The position numbers were made by a program, and so were the translations under genes. Under the pieces are notes generated by a model. The model was not told where the DNA came from, ran no database searches, and saw only the letters and a program-made list of their open reading frames with translations. Below are positions 1 to 9,498 of a stretch of 64,000 nucleotides of DNA, one piece after another. Every line of letters starts with the position of its first letter. The stretch's first letter is position 1. Source of the DNA: Bacillus sp. es.034 (lineage in GTDB: Bacteria; Bacillota; Bacilli; Bacillales; Bacillaceae_B); the NCBI RefSeq assembly GCF_002563655.1, contig NZ_PDIY01000001.1, positions 3,508,001 through 3,572,000 of the forward strand. The letters are read 5' to 3'.

Positions 1-31
1 TGGGAAAAATTAGTTTAAACATGTAATAAAT

Positions 32-85
32 AGAGAGCTGGGAGAAGATATCTAGCGAATCAGGTCAAACTTCTCCTGGCTCTTT
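32..85 (+). terminator. Imperfect hairpin upstream of tctB, possible attenuator
   Basis: The arms AGAGCTGGGAGAAG (from about 32) and CTTCTCCTGGCTCT (to about 84) pair with two mismatches or G-U pairs, followed by a weak T-rich tail. It sits just before the tctB ribosome binding site. In this transporter family the gene before tctB usually encodes the binding protein TctC. A hairpin here would let the binding protein be made in excess over the membrane subunits. The first 18-26 bases could hold the last codons of such a gene, but two frames are open and I cannot choose between them. Confidence 0.45.
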
Positions 86-125
86 AATTATTCATTATGA
101 AATAACTCAGTAAGGAGGATTTATT

Positions 126-581
126 TTGAAAAATGAAAAAATTATTGGGAGTTTAATCTGCTTTGTCATTGCCGGTCTCTTTTTTGTATTAAGTTTGGAT
201 TTTCCTTCCGTAGGGCAACCAAAAGATGTTGGTCCTGCTTTTATGCCTAAATTATATGCAGGATTTTTAGTCTTCTTCTCCCTCATTCTTCTATTTCAAG
301 GATTAAAGAAAAAATTAAAAAGTACTAACTCTGAACCATCGTACGAAAATATGGTTTTAGTTGCTTGTACCATGATCTTAACTATTGGATATGTCTTTTT
401 AATCCCATTTCTTGGGTTTTATCTTATCTCTTTCATCTTCATGGCATTATTTTTAAAGTTTACCCGTGTTAAAAGTATCCTGACGATTTTACTTGTACCG
501 GCAGGAAGTACCCTTTTTATTTTTATTTTTTTTCAGAAAATGCTTCATGTCCCGGTACCTACTGGAATACTATTCTCTTAA
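126..581 (+). CDS. tctB: Tripartite tricarboxylate transporter small membrane subunit, TctB family
   Basis: Small membrane subunit of a TctCBA-type secondary transporter, which moves a carboxylate captured by an extracytoplasmic TctC protein using the ion gradient. The 151-residue protein has about five hydrophobic segments (roughly residues 6-24, 42-60, 76-95, 96-112 and 118-138) and the size and layout of the TctB family. The TTG start is supported by AAGGAGG seven to eight bases upstream. The stop is 12 bases before the tctA start, so the two are co-transcribed. The substrate cannot be read from the sequence; citrate-like di- or tricarboxylates are typical for the family. Confidence 0.85.
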   Translation: MKNEKIIGSLICFVIAGLFFVLSLDFPSVGQPKDVGPAFMPKLYAGFLVFFSLILLFQGLKKKLKSTNSEPSYENMVLVACTMILTIGYVFLIPFLGFYLISFIFMALFLKFTRVKSILTILLVPAGSTLFIFIFFQKMLHVPVPTGILFS

Positions 582-593
582 TATTGAGGTGAT

Positions 594-2111
594 ATGATGG
601 ATTTATTATTACAGGCTTTACCAAATCTATTGGATATTAAAGTGATTCTAATTTTGATAGCCGGTGTAGTTGTAGGAACAGCTATCGGGTCGTTACCGGG
701 GTTGACTGCGACAATGGGAGTTGCTCTAATATTGCCTATAACATTCGGAATGGGTGCGGTAACGGGAATCTTGCTACTAGTTGGGGTCTACTTTGGATCG
801 ATTTATGGGGGGTCGATTGCTGCCATTTTATTAAACACTCCCGGGACTCCTGCATCAGCTGCTACTGCCATCGACGGCTATGCAATGGCTCAGCGGGGAC
901 TTGCCTATAAAGCATTAACGGTTTCAACCTTATCTTCAGTAATAGGTGGAGTTATAAGTGTTATTGTACTTATTTTAGTTGCTCCTCAGCTAGCGGTATT
1001 TGCACTAAAGTTTAGCGCTCCTGAATCCTTTGCCTTGGCAGTTTTTGGATTATCAATTATTTCAAGTATTGCAGGACGCTCCCTTATAAAAGGATTCATT
1101 ATGTGCTTTGTCGGGCTTCTCATAGCTTCGATTGGAATGGATCCAGTTGGAGGGTTTCCAAGGTTTAACTTTGGCTCCACTAACTTAATGAGCGGGGCAA
1201 ACTTTATTGCCATTATGATTGGTTTGTTCGCCGCCTCCCAAGCATTCCAAACGGTAGAAGATTCACTTAAGACCTCTACAATTATTCAAGAAATTCATAA
1301 AGTTAAATTAAAGTGGAGTGAATTTAAATCTTTGATCGTTACAATTTTGAGATCTTCAGGGATTGGAACTTTTATTGGTATGATACCAGGTGCTGGCGGG
1401 GATATTTCCTGTTTTGTGGCATATGGTGAGGCAAAAAGATTTGCGAGAAAAACTGATAAGTTTGGTGAAGGAGAAATAAAAGGTGTAGCAGCACCAGAAG
1501 CGGCTAATAATGCTACAACTGGCGGGGCTATGATTCCCCTCTTAACTTTGGGTATTCCTGGTGATGCTGTAACGGCAGTCATGCTTGGTGCATTAATGGT
1601 TCAGGGATTGCAGCCAGGACCTCTGCTTTTTGAACAGCATCCTGATGTCGTCTATACTTTATTTCTAGGAATGCTGTTAGCAAATGTATTGATTTTAGTC
1701 ATTGGTTTACCAGCTATTCGTTTGTTTGTAAAAGTCCTGAGCGTTCCTAAAATTGTTATTGCTTCCATTATATTAATCTTGTGTGTAATCGGATCTTACG
1801 CGCTGGGTAATAATATGTTTGATGTATGGGTGATGTTAATCGCAGGATTAGTCGGATATTTTATGAATAAACATGACTACCCTGCCTCACCTGTAATCCT
1901 TGCTTTAATTTTAGGTCCGATGATGGAATCAAATTTCAGAAGGTCTTTACTTATCGGGGAAGGTGATGTGTTCATCTTCTTCACAAGACCAATTTCTGCT
2001 GTTTTGATAGGATTAGCGGTTATTACATTGTTTACCCCTATAATTAAAGATCAATTTATTAAAAAAGATAGCACTAGTAATAAGGACTCAGAAGATAGAA
2101 AAGTAATTTAA
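594..2111 (+). CDS. tctA: Tripartite tricarboxylate transporter permease, TctA family
   Basis: Large permease subunit (505 aa) of the TctCBA transporter, forming the substrate channel in the cytoplasmic membrane. About a dozen hydrophobic segments span the protein. The family signatures are present: PGLTATMGVALILP near residues 35-48, GGSIAAILLNTPGTP near 77-91, and a second glycine-rich repeat GMIPGAGGD near residue 262, as expected for two inverted halves. The gene starts at ATG after a GAGGTGAT ribosome binding site and is followed directly by a strong terminator. It lies on the strand opposite the neighbouring core genes and replaces the genes normally found left of ileS, which suggests an insertion or rearrangement. 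Substrate unknown. Confidence 0.93.
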   Translation: MMDLLLQALPNLLDIKVILILIAGVVVGTAIGSLPGLTATMGVALILPITFGMGAVTGILLLVGVYFGSIYGGSIAAILLNTPGTPASAATAIDGYAMAQRGLAYKALTVSTLSSVIGGVISVIVLILVAPQLAVFALKFSAPESFALAVFGLSIISSIAGRSLIKGFIMCFVGLLIASIGMDPVGGFPRFNFGSTNLMSGANFIAIMIGLFAASQAFQTVEDSLKTSTIIQEIHKVKLKWSEFKSLIVTILRSSGIGTFIGMIPGAGGDISCFVAYGEAKRFARKTDKFGEGEIKGVAAPEAANNATTGGAMIPLLTLGIPGDAVTAVMLGALMVQGLQPGPLLFEQHPDVVYTLFLGMLLANVLILVIGLPAIRLFVKVLSVPKIVIASIILILCVIGSYALGNNMFDVWVMLIAGLVGYFMNKHDYPASPVILALILGPMMESNFRRSLLIGEGDVFIFFTRPISAVLIGLAVITLFTPIIKDQFIKKDSTSNKDSEDRKVI

Positions 2112-2122
2112 GATGGTTGATA

Positions 2123-2154
2123 AAAAGAACCGGGCAAATGCCCGGTTCTTTTTA
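2123..2154. terminator. Rho-independent terminator after tctA
   Basis: Perfect hairpin AAGAACCGGGC-AAAT-GCCCGGTTCTT followed by T-rich sequence. The A-rich left flank means it can also stop transcription arriving from the minus strand. Confidence 0.9.
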
Positions 2155-2215
2155 TCAAAAAATTTAAATGGTTTGTATACGACTCCCGATGAGTTTGTAT
2201 CAATGGTAAGAGGCT

Positions 2216-2498
2216 TTAAACCGCTATTGTATCTTTAATATATGGAATGGTTAGAGGTCCAATAGGCATGACCGCCATCCTCGTGGGGTCTCCGTACCTT
2301 CCTAATAATCTTCAACCGTCTTTTCGATCGAATCAATCGACAGAAACATAGCGTTCTTAACATCTTCTTGTTGTAAACATAAATATACATATACATCCGC
2401 CCCCACCTGAATGAGTGCTTGGTTTTGTACCTGTCACTGAATATAGAAAAGCTAGGATCATCGATCATCTTTAGAATTTCTTGAGGCGTTGCTTGCAT
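2216..2498 (-). pseudogene. Decayed C-terminal fragment of a LarA-family (nickel-dependent lactate racemase-like) gene
   Basis: Read from 2498 downward, one frame gives ATPQEILKMIDDPSFSIFS. The next frame gives QVQNQALIQVGADVYVYL and continues with SIDSIEKTVEDY to a TAG stop, then EGTETPR. The third frame gives MAVMPIGPLTIPYIK and ends at a TAA at 2216-2218. Joined, these segments match the C-terminal domain of LarA/DUF2088 proteins, which typically end in a LPxGPxTIPY-type motif. At least two frameshifts and one nonsense codon break the gene, and about 400 N-terminal residues are missing. LarA relatives often sit beside Tct transporters, so this is probably the remnant of a hydroxy-acid utilisation locus with tctA/tctB. 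Family recognition is from memory of motifs, not a search. Confidence 0.75.
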
Positions 2499-2553
2499 TT
2501 TTTAAATTTCTGCATAATTCCCTGATTCGGCAGTCAGGAGGTAAAGAGGATCA

Positions 2554-5343
2554 TTAGAAGTTTGTTTTTCGTTCACTGTCTCTAAAATAGCTTTCTTTCA
2601 CTACTGATGCACAGCGTTTGCAAAGAGTTGGATGATCCTTATCCTCACCTACTGTTGTAGTAACGACCCAACAGCGGTCACACGTTTTGCCATCGGCTTT
2701 TTCAACAACGATGTTGTTTTCACCAAGGTTTAACGCGTGCTCTGGTGCCTCGTTTACCGCTCCACCGATTTCAATGGCGGATACAATGAACAACTGCTTT
2801 AAGTCCTCTTTGATGGAATCGAGCAATTTTTTCGTTTCCTCATTTACGTAAAGGGTCACTTTAGCAGTCAATGACTTACCGATCACCTTCTGATTACGTG
2901 CTTCCTCAAGTGCTTTTAAAACATCATCCCTTAATTCTAAGAATGTGTTCCATTTTTTCTTCAATTCATCCGCATTTGCGAGTTGTTGTACTTCAGGCAT
3001 ATCGGTCAGCTGAACACTTTCGCCCTCTGCACCCGGGATGTATGCCCAAACCTCATCTGCTGTATGGGAAAGGATTGGGGACATGAGTTTTGTAAGGGCC
3101 ACCAGACTTTCATACAGTACCGTCTGAATCGCTCGACGCTCATAGTGATTTTCTGACTCGATATACAGTACATCCTTTGCAAAATCGAGGTAGAATGAAC
3201 TCAAATCCAATGTGCAGAAATTATTGACTGCATGATAGATGCTTGCGAATTCATATTTATCGTACGAATTTTTCACATTCTTCACAAGATCATTCAGCTT
3301 CACAAGCATAAATTGATCCACTTCTCTTAATCCATCAAAGGATACCGCATCTGTTTCAGGGTTAAAGTCAGAAAGGTTCCCCAATAAGAAACGATAGGTA
3401 TTACGGATCTTACGGTAGACTTCAGCCACCTGCTTCAAGATTGGATCAGAAACTCGAACATCTGCCTGATAATCAACAGACGCTACCCAAAGACGAAGGA
3501 TATCCGCTCCAAGCTGTTTCATAACCTTTTCCGGGACAACGACGTTCCCTAATGATTTACTCATCTTTCTTCCATCACCATCAAGAGCAAATCCGTGACT
3601 TAACACGCCTTTGTATGGAGCTTTACCCGTTACGGCTACTCCTGTCGTCAATGAAGAGTTGAACCAACCGCGATACTGGTCGGATCCTTCCAGATAAAGG
3701 TCTGCAGGACGCTGCAAGTCATCTCTTTCCTCAAGAACTGCCTGATGGGAAGATCCTGAATCGAACCAGACGTCCATGATGTCCTGTTCTTTCGTGAATT
3801 TCCCGTTAGGACTACCTTCATGCATAAACCCTTCAGGTAAGAGGTCTTTTGCTTCTTTCTCAAACCAAATGTTTGATCCATGATCACGGAAAAGCTTGGA
3901 CACATGATCAATCGTCTCATCTGTAATGATCTCCTGACCATTCTCAGCATAGAATACCGGGATCGGCACTCCCCATGCACGCTGACGGGAAATACACCAG
4001 TCTCCACGGTCTCTGACCATATTGAATAGACGTGTTTCTCCCCATGCGGGAACCCATTTCGTATCCTTTACAGCCTGGAGTAATTCTTTACGGAATTTAT
4101 CGATGGAAGCAAACCACTGTGCCGTCGCTCGATAAATAACCGGCTTTTTCGTGCGCCAGTCATGCGGGTATGAGTGAGTGATGAAGTTTAACTTCAATAA
4201 TGCCCCGGCTTCCTGAAGCTTTTCTGTGATTGGTTTATTTGCCTTATCATAAAATAAGCCTTCAAACCCCGGAGCTTCTGAAGTCATAACCCCTTTATCG
4301 TCGACAGGACATAATACATCCAGTCCGTATTTCTTCCCTACAAGGAAGTCATCCTCCCCGTGCCCAGGAGCTGTATGGACACAGCCGGTACCTGAATCAG
4401 TCGTAACATGCTCACCAAGGACCACAAGGGAGTCACGATCGTACAGGGGATGTTTTGCCACGATATGTTCGAGTTCTGCACCCTTGACCTTTTTGATAAC
4501 AGAATGGGTTTCCCATTCAAGATTCTCCGCAACGTCTTCAAGCAAATCTTCGGCTACGACATAGCTGTTTTCCTTCACATTTACAACCACATAATTCAAA
4601 TCCGCATGTACAGCAATCCCAAGGTTCGCAGGGATCGTCCACGGTGTAGTCGTCCAGATCACGAGTTGGGTTCCTTCTTTAAGGACATCCTTACCCTCTG
4701 TAACGGCAAAACCTACATAAATGGACGGGGAACGCTTGTCCTGATACTCGATTTCTGCTTCTGCAAGGGCTGATTCACTTGATGGTGACCAGTAGACAGG
4801 CTTCTTCCCTTTGTAGATATAACCCTTTTTCGCCATATCACCGAAAACTTTGATTTGCTGGGCTTCATATTCAGGTTTTAATGTAATATACGGATTTTCC
4901 CAATCGCCACGTACACCTAATTGCTTAAATTGCTTGCGTTGGTTATCCACTTGCTCATAAGCATACTCTTCACATAATTTACGGAACTCGGCGATCGTCA
5001 TCTCTTTACGCTTTACGCCTTTATTCGTTAACGCCTGCTCGATCGGCAGACCGTGAGTGTCCCAACCAGGAACATATGGGGCATGGAAACCGCTCATGGA
5101 TTTATAGCGTACGATAAAGTCTTTCAGGATCTTATTCAATGCGTGACCCATATGGATATTTCCGTTGGCATATGGAGGACCATCGTGAAGGACGAATAAA
5201 GGACGATCACTCGTTCTTTCCTGTACCTTTTGATAGATGTCCATCTCTTCCCACTTTTTCTGTGTATCCGGTTCACGCTTCGGTAAGTTCCCTCTCATCG
5301 GGAATTCCGTTTTCGGCATCAGTAATGTATCTTTATATTCCAT
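2554..5343 (-). CDS. ileS: Isoleucyl-tRNA synthetase
   Basis: Cytoplasmic class I aminoacyl-tRNA synthetase that charges tRNA-Ile. At 929 aa it is close to the B. subtilis enzyme. The ATP-binding signature [13 protein letters not shown] lies near residues 56-68 and GRKMSKS near 590-596. The long CP1 editing domain lies between them, and a C-terminal zinc finger has CxxC pairs (CDRC near 888, CKRC near 910), which marks the bacterial zinc-containing type rather than a mupirocin-resistant paralogue. ATG start with AGGAGGATGATTTC upstream. Expression is controlled by an isoleucine T-box leader in the 400 bases upstream. The downstream neighbours lspA and ylyB seen in B. subtilis are absent. Confidence 0.98.
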   Translation of the reverse strand: MEYKDTLLMPKTEFPMRGNLPKREPDTQKKWEEMDIYQKVQERTSDRPLFVLHDGPPYANGNIHMGHALNKILKDFIVRYKSMSGFHAPYVPGWDTHGLPIEQALTNKGVKRKEMTIAEFRKLCEEYAYEQVDNQRKQFKQLGVRGDWENPYITLKPEYEAQQIKVFGDMAKKGYIYKGKKPVYWSPSSESALAEAEIEYQDKRSPSIYVGFAVTEGKDVLKEGTQLVIWTTTPWTIPANLGIAVHADLNYVVVNVKENSYVVAEDLLEDVAENLEWETHSVIKKVKGAELEHIVAKHPLYDRDSLVVLGEHVTTDSGTGCVHTAPGHGEDDFLVGKKYGLDVLCPVDDKGVMTSEAPGFEGLFYDKANKPITEKLQEAGALLKLNFITHSYPHDWRTKKPVIYRATAQWFASIDKFRKELLQAVKDTKWVPAWGETRLFNMVRDRGDWCISRQRAWGVPIPVFYAENGQEIITDETIDHVSKLFRDHGSNIWFEKEAKDLLPEGFMHEGSPNGKFTKEQDIMDVWFDSGSSHQAVLEERDDLQRPADLYLEGSDQYRGWFNSSLTTGVAVTGKAPYKGVLSHGFALDGDGRKMSKSLGNVVVPEKVMKQLGADILRLWVASVDYQADVRVSDPILKQVAEVYRKIRNTYRFLLGNLSDFNPETDAVSFDGLREVDQFMLVKLNDLVKNVKNSYDKYEFASIYHAVNNFCTLDLSSFYLDFAKDVLYIESENHYERRAIQTVLYESLVALTKLMSPILSHTADEVWAYIPGAEGESVQLTDMPEVQQLANADELKKKWNTFLELRDDVLKALEEARNQKVIGKSLTAKVTLYVNEETKKLLDSIKEDLKQLFIVSAIEIGGAVNEAPEHALNLGENNIVVEKADGKTCDRCWVVTTTVGEDKDHPTLCKRCASVVKESYFRDSERKTNF

Positions 5344-5435
5344 GAAATCATCCTCCTAATCATTTCTCTTAATTGCCATCATTTCTATATCCTTCACTTC
5401 TTAATCAGGCAGGGTGAACTTTCCTTTTTTACAAA

Positions 5436-5705
5436 ATAAAAAAAGCTTTCTCATCCCTGAATAGGGACGAGAAAGCCTTTCCCGCGGTACCACCCTCATA
5501 AAGACCGAAAATGGCCTTCACTTGTTGATTCGTAACGTGAATAATTCGCCGCTCATTACTCTTCTGGTAGGAATTTCATGAGCAGGGCTCGAGGGTGATC
5601 TTCCGGGCTTTTTCCTTGTCGGGCTCACACCGTCCCCGACTCGCTAGAAAGGATTCATCATAAGTACGTACTGTCCCTGTCTTAGCCTTTTAATGCAATT
5701 AAGAT
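5436..5705 (-). promoter_or_regulatory. T-box leader, isoleucine-specific, controlling ileS
   Basis: The leader carries the conserved T-box TGGTACCGCG (complement of 5483-5492), whose UGGU bulge fits a tRNA ending ACCA. It is followed by a strong hairpin (5441-5476, about 14 base pairs) and a run of seven T (5434-5440) forming the terminator. The upstream Stem I region has a GGTG apical loop and a specifier candidate ATC (complement of 5597-5599) in the context GGAAG-ATC-ACC. Uncharged tRNA-Ile would pair with both sites and let transcription continue into ileS. The T-box and terminator are certain; the specifier position is my reading of an unfolded sequence. Confidence 0.93.
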
Positions 5706-5740
5706 TGTTGTTCAATTATATGAAAGTATTGCTCTTTTCG

Positions 5741-6265
5741 TCAAGACAATGTCTCTTCTTCTTTTAAAGTTTTTAAATCTGTTGCGTCCAAATCGAATTC
5801 CATTAACTGATCCCAGTCATTTGTATCCAGAAGATCAAGCTGTGCTTCGATCAACATTTTGAAACGAGTACGGAACACCTTTGACTGCTTCTTGAGTTCT
5901 TCTATCTCAATGGCAATCTTACGGGCTTTGGATAGTGATTCATTGACGATCCGATCGGCGTTCTTCTCGGCTTCCTTAATGATCAGCTTTGATTCTTTCA
6001 TTGCATTCCGCTTGACTTCTTCCCCTGCTTCTTGAGCGATGACGATTGACTTGTTTAACGTTTCCTCGATGCTTGTAAAATGACCTAAACGTTCATTCAA
6101 GGAGTTTAAACGTTCTTCCGTTTCTTTCTTCTCACGGATCAGAATTTCGTAATCTTTAATAATCTGATCTAAAAATTCATTAACCTCGTCCTCATCATAA
6201 CCACGAAAGCCACGACTAAATTCTTTATTATGTATGTCTAATGGCGTTAAAGGCATGGGAGCCAC
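5741..6265 (-). CDS. divIVA: Septum and pole-targeting protein DivIVA
   Basis: Coiled-coil scaffold that recognises negatively curved membrane at septa and poles. In bacilli it recruits MinJ-MinCD and, in sporulation, RacA-linked chromosome anchoring. The 174-residue protein has the N-terminal membrane-binding DivIVA domain (LTPLDIHNKEFSRGFRGYDE near residues 6-25) and a long charged heptad-repeat region. The ATG start follows GGAGGTGGCTCCC. It lies between ylmH and ileS as in B. subtilis. A TATAAT-like hexamer (complement of 6293-6298) about 30 bases upstream may be its own promoter, but I see no good -35. Confidence 0.95.
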   Translation of the reverse strand: MAPMPLTPLDIHNKEFSRGFRGYDEDEVNEFLDQIIKDYEILIREKKETEERLNSLNERLGHFTSIEETLNKSIVIAQEAGEEVKRNAMKESKLIIKEAEKNADRIVNESLSKARKIAIEIEELKKQSKVFRTRFKMLIEAQLDLLDTNDWDQLMEFDLDATDLKTLKEEETLS

Positions 6266-6345
6266 CTCCAGTACTTGGTGAATTACATATTTATTATAAC
6301 TAAAATTTCGACAGTATGCGGGAGAATTCCTTTATTTTTCTTAAA

Positions 6346-7116
6346 TTATTTCAGAATCCCCACAGAGATTCGCCATTTATCCCGTTTTGTTCTTCCTTCA
6401 ACGGACAATACCTTACTTCTTCCGTACCCTCTGGCAGATAGAACATCGGAAGCTTCGACTTCAAAGGAGGGATTTTCAACTGATTTCCAATTCACTTTTA
6501 CATGCCCGCTTTTGATCAAGGTTTGAGCCTTTTGGCGGGAATCATTATAGATGGCTGCAAGTATAACGTCCAGCCTCATCGAACTGACGGTCGTCGTCAT
6601 CTCCTGCCATTCTTCCCGACTTTCCAATCGTTCCCTCCGTGGAATATCCTTTAAAGAAATCTTGGCTTTCCCTATTTGGGTCAGTTCCATCAGGACATAA
6701 TCTGCAATTTCATCTGCCAGCATCAGTTGAATGGTATCCTCACCTGTCAGGATATCCCCGAATTTATCCCTTTTCAACCCAAGTGACATCAAGGTCCCTA
6801 ATACCTGTCTATGTTCTATTGTAACAAACTTCGACGGGTACTGTATTTCAAATAACCGGATTCCAAAATCTTCTTCCTCTGGCTGAAAATAAGGGGGATA
6901 CAATAAAGCCCGTTTCCGTTCCGAATTTTCAGGGTAAAACGATAGAATGATTTCATCGTTTTGACCAATGATGGACTCGACAATATGCTGCTGTCTCGGG
7001 TCCAAAAAGTCCGTTCGTTTCGCTGTATATTGATCTTCCACTGTCTGCTTCCACTGGAGTACCGCATCTACAAACTCCTTCTCATCCGGCCTGAAATGTT
7101 GATAGATCGAAGACAT
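6346..7116 (-). CDS. ylmH: YlmH family S4-domain RNA-binding protein
   Basis: RNA-binding protein (256 aa) with an N-terminal YlmH domain and a C-terminal S4 fold (RLDVILAAIYNDSRQKAQTL near residues 178-197, then a SGHVKVN turn). S4 domains bind structured rRNA. YlmH homologues have been linked to rescue of stalled large ribosomal subunits and to division phenotypes in Gram-positive cocci; the role here is inferred from family. ATG start with GAGGGGGTGAAAGT upstream. A terminator at 7149-7185 separates it from ylmG, so part of its expression must come from read-through or its own promoter. Confidence 0.92.
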   Translation of the reverse strand: MSSIYQHFRPDEKEFVDAVLQWKQTVEDQYTAKRTDFLDPRQQHIVESIIGQNDEIILSFYPENSERKRALLYPPYFQPEEEDFGIRLFEIQYPSKFVTIEHRQVLGTLMSLGLKRDKFGDILTGEDTIQLMLADEIADYVLMELTQIGKAKISLKDIPRRERLESREEWQEMTTTVSSMRLDVILAAIYNDSRQKAQTLIKSGHVKVNWKSVENPSFEVEASDVLSARGYGRSKVLSVEGRTKRDKWRISVGILK

Positions 7117-7148
7117 ACTTTCACCCCCTCTCGTGTTTTACCCAAAAT

Positions 7149-7185
7149 AAAAGGACCGAAACTGTTTGACCGGTTTCAGTCCTTT
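7149..7185 (-). terminator. Terminator between ylmG and ylmH
   Basis: On the minus strand AAAGGACTGAAAC pairs with GTTTCGGTCCTTT, followed by TATTTT. It ends the sepF-ylmG transcript and could partly uncouple ylmH. Confidence 0.75.
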
Positions 7186-7214
7186 ATAGGCAACTTTCCT
7201 TATCATAGCTCTGA

Positions 7215-7478
7215 TCAAATGAGCCATCTAAATAATTGGTACAACCCTGATTGGGCCAGATTCAGTACAATGAATGCCACAATCGGTGAAATATCAATCA
7301 TACCGATCGATGGGACAAAACGTCTAAATGGTTCTAAATACGGTTCGCAGATCCTTGCAAGGAACTGTCCGATCGACGTCTCCCTGGCATTCGGGAACCA
7401 GGACATTAAAATATAAATGATTAACGCCCATGAATATAGTTGGATTAATTTAGACAAAATTTCATAAAGCATTACCAT
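7215..7478 (-). CDS. ylmG: YggT/YlmG family membrane protein
   Basis: Small membrane protein (87 aa) with two hydrophobic helices (about residues 8-28 and 62-82) around a conserved polar loop holding [12 protein letters not shown] and EPYLEPFRR, the hallmark of the YggT family. The biochemical role is not established; relatives in plastids and bacteria affect division-site or nucleoid organisation. It starts 8 bases after the sepF stop, within the ylm operon. Confidence 0.9.
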   Translation of the reverse strand: MVMLYEILSKLIQLYSWALIIYILMSWFPNARETSIGQFLARICEPYLEPFRRFVPSIGMIDISPIVAFIVLNLAQSGLYQLFRWLI

Positions 7479-7486
7479 AGTTTACA

Positions 7487-7930
7487 TTACCACCTCGAGT
7501 CTGATAAATCTTCCTCTTTTAAGAACTCAGAAATATTTCCGCTCACTTCAACATTGTCAGGTGTGCACAGAAAAATATTATCGCCTACACGTTGAATGTC
7601 GCCGCCGATTGCATACACCGTCCCACTGAGAAAGTCGACAATACGCTTCGCCTGGTCATGCTGAATCCGCTGCAGGTTCACAAGGACTGAGCGTCGATTC
7701 TTCAGATGGTCTGCAATTTCCTGGGCCTCTGCATATACTCTTGGTTCTACAAGAATCATCTTGGAAGATTTCTGGACACTCTGAAGGCTCACAACATTTT
7801 GTTTTGAATTTGAAAGCTGCGACTTCATGGGCTTTTTCTCCTCGTATTCTTCTTCATACTTTTCTTCTTCATATTCGTATTCATCTTCATCCAGCAAAAA
7901 GAACGTTTTAAACTTTGACTTAATACCCAT
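7487..7930 (-). CDS. sepF: Cell division protein SepF
   Basis: FtsZ-bundling and membrane-anchoring protein (147 aa) that tethers the Z-ring alongside FtsA. It has an N-terminal amphipathic start ([17 protein letters not shown]), an acidic linker of EYEEE repeats (residues about 15-32), and a C-terminal SepF (DUF552) domain from about residue 55 ([20 protein letters not shown]). It follows ylmE by 16 bases and precedes ylmG. SepF is conditionally essential in bacilli lacking FtsA or EzrA. Confidence 0.95.
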   Translation of the reverse strand: MGIKSKFKTFFLLDEDEYEYEEEKYEEEYEEKKPMKSQLSNSKQNVVSLQSVQKSSKMILVEPRVYAEAQEIADHLKNRRSVLVNLQRIQHDQAKRIVDFLSGTVYAIGGDIQRVGDNIFLCTPDNVEVSGNISEFLKEEDLSDSRW

Positions 7931-7946
7931 TTGTATTCATCCCCTC

Positions 7947-8621
7947 TCAGTCATTTCCAACTAATGCAGTTCCAATACGAATAAATGTGGCACCCTCTTC
8001 AATTGCAATCACATAATCGTTGCTCATTCCCATGGATAACTCCGTACATGGGGCATATGGAAGATTAAGTGAACGAATTTCTTCCTGAATGGCCTTCAGC
8101 TGCCTGAAACAAGACCTTAAGAAAGGTTCATCATCCGTATGGGGGGCCATCGTCATCAATCCTACGACGTTAATATTGGATAAGCCTTTTAAACTGCCGA
8201 CAAATTCTTTCACTTCATCAGGAGAAATACCATGTTTGGATCTTTCTCCGGAAACATTCACTTGAACGAAACATGACACAGGCTTATCCGCTCTTTTATG
8301 AATTTCTTTCGCCAATGACAGACGATCCAGGGAGTGTATGTATGATACTTTATCAATGATGTTTTTGACCTTCCTTGATTGCAGGGAACCGATGAAATGC
8401 CACCGGGCCTTGTCCCGTAAAACATCCCACTTGGAGATCAGACCCTCATCCCGGTTTTCCCCTAAGTGAAGAAGCCCTGCTTCAACCGCTTCTTCTGCAC
8501 GGTCGATGGATACGTATTTCGTGACCGCAACAACATTAACGTCTTCTATCCTTCTGCCGCTGCGTTCACAGGCCCGTTGGATATTTTCATTGATGTGTTG
8601 AATATTTTCAGATACCTTCAT
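7947..8621 (-). CDS. ylmE: PLP homeostasis protein, YggS/YlmE family
   Basis: Pyridoxal 5-phosphate-binding protein (224 aa) of the YggS/PROSC family. It is a single alanine-racemase-type barrel without known catalysis and acts in vitamin B6 and amino-acid homeostasis. The PLP lysine is K35 in [20 protein letters not shown] and [10 protein letters not shown] match the family. I chose the ATG at 8621 because GGAAGGAG lies seven bases upstream, which makes the gene begin one base after the ylmD stop. A longer in-frame start at 8642 has no ribosome binding site. Confidence 0.93.
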   Translation of the reverse strand: MKVSENIQHINENIQRACERSGRRIEDVNVVAVTKYVSIDRAEEAVEAGLLHLGENRDEGLISKWDVLRDKARWHFIGSLQSRKVKNIIDKVSYIHSLDRLSLAKEIHKRADKPVSCFVQVNVSGERSKHGISPDEVKEFVGSLKGLSNINVVGLMTMAPHTDDEPFLRSCFRQLKAIQEEIRSLNLPYAPCTELSMGMSNDYVIAIEEGATFIRIGTALVGND

Positions 8622-8622
8622 C

Positions 8623-9444
8623 TTATTTCTCCTTCCAGCCAATAAAACTCATCATTCTTCCCGTTTCTCCACCGTCTCTTCTATAAGAGAAAAATTCATC
8701 GTGACAGGACGAACATAAACTGGAAGTATGGATTTGGTCGGAATGCAATCCGGACTGAACCAAGAGCTGATGATTTAACTTCTTCAAATCCAAATTGTAC
8801 TGTCCCTCTTCCTTTAAATTATAGGGTAAGTTGTTTTCATCTTCTAGTGTTTTTTTCACTTTATCAATCACATAATCATCCACCATATAGCAATCTTTAC
8901 AGATGGAAGGGCCTATCACCACTTCCATTGAAGACAGGGAGGAACCTCTCCTGATAAACGCACCGACCATTTTCGGCCCTATTTCAAGGACCGTCCCCTT
9001 CCATCCCGCATGTGCCAGACCGATTGTTCCGGTCAACGTGTCAAGGAAATAAAGGGGGACACAATCTGCATAACACATCGTTAATAGAAGGTTTCTTTCC
9101 CCTGTCAGGAATCCGTCGGTATCTTTAATGCTGTTATGATAGCTCTCTGCACCTTTTCCTCTGTCCTCATGGCTCACGAAAGAGATATTCTTCCCATGTG
9201 TCTGTTCAGCAGCCACGAAGGTATCAAGAGGCATATCCAGAGAGGATGCAAGAAGATGGCGATTGTGAATGACTGATGCTTCCTTATCTCCTACATGAAG
9301 CCCCATATTGAATGACTGAAAAGGTCCTTCACTTATTCCGCCACGATTAGTGGTGATGCCCGCGACGAGATCCGGTTTTTTTTTCGTCCAATTTCCAATG
9401 GAGTAATATGAGTTTGTCTCTGTTACAAAAGGCTCTTTCGACAC
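8623..9444 (-). CDS. ylmD: Peptidoglycan editing factor PgeF/YlmD (multicopper-oxidase-like fold)
   Basis: YfiH/PgeF/LACC1 family protein (273 aa). Family members act on purine nucleosides or remove mis-incorporated residues from muropeptides; the exact activity here is inferred. Zinc-site motifs are visible: [18 protein letters not shown] and [16 protein letters not shown]. The GTG start at 9444 follows GAGGGAGA. A longer start at 9486 would lie upstream of a probable -10 box (TGG-TACACT at 9470-9475), so I reject it. First gene of ylmD-ylmE-sepF-ylmG. Confidence 0.92.
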   Translation of the reverse strand: MSKEPFVTETNSYYSIGNWTKKKPDLVAGITTNRGGISEGPFQSFNMGLHVGDKEASVIHNRHLLASSLDMPLDTFVAAEQTHGKNISFVSHEDRGKGAESYHNSIKDTDGFLTGERNLLLTMCYADCVPLYFLDTLTGTIGLAHAGWKGTVLEIGPKMVGAFIRRGSSLSSMEVVIGPSICKDCYMVDDYVIDKVKKTLEDENNLPYNLKEEGQYNLDLKKLNHQLLVQSGLHSDQIHTSSLCSSCHDEFFSYRRDGGETGRMMSFIGWKEK

Positions 9445-9469
9445 GGTGAATCTCCCTCTTTTTTTATTT

Positions 9470-9498
9470 AGTGTACCATAGTCCATTGAGATTCGTCA
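9470..9498 (-). promoter_or_regulatory. Probable sigma-A promoter for ylmD-ylmE-sepF-ylmG
   Basis: On the minus strand, TGACGA and TACACT are separated by 17 bases, with an extended TGG just before the -10. It lies at the end of ylmC and fits the GTG start of ylmD at 9444. Confidence 0.4.
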
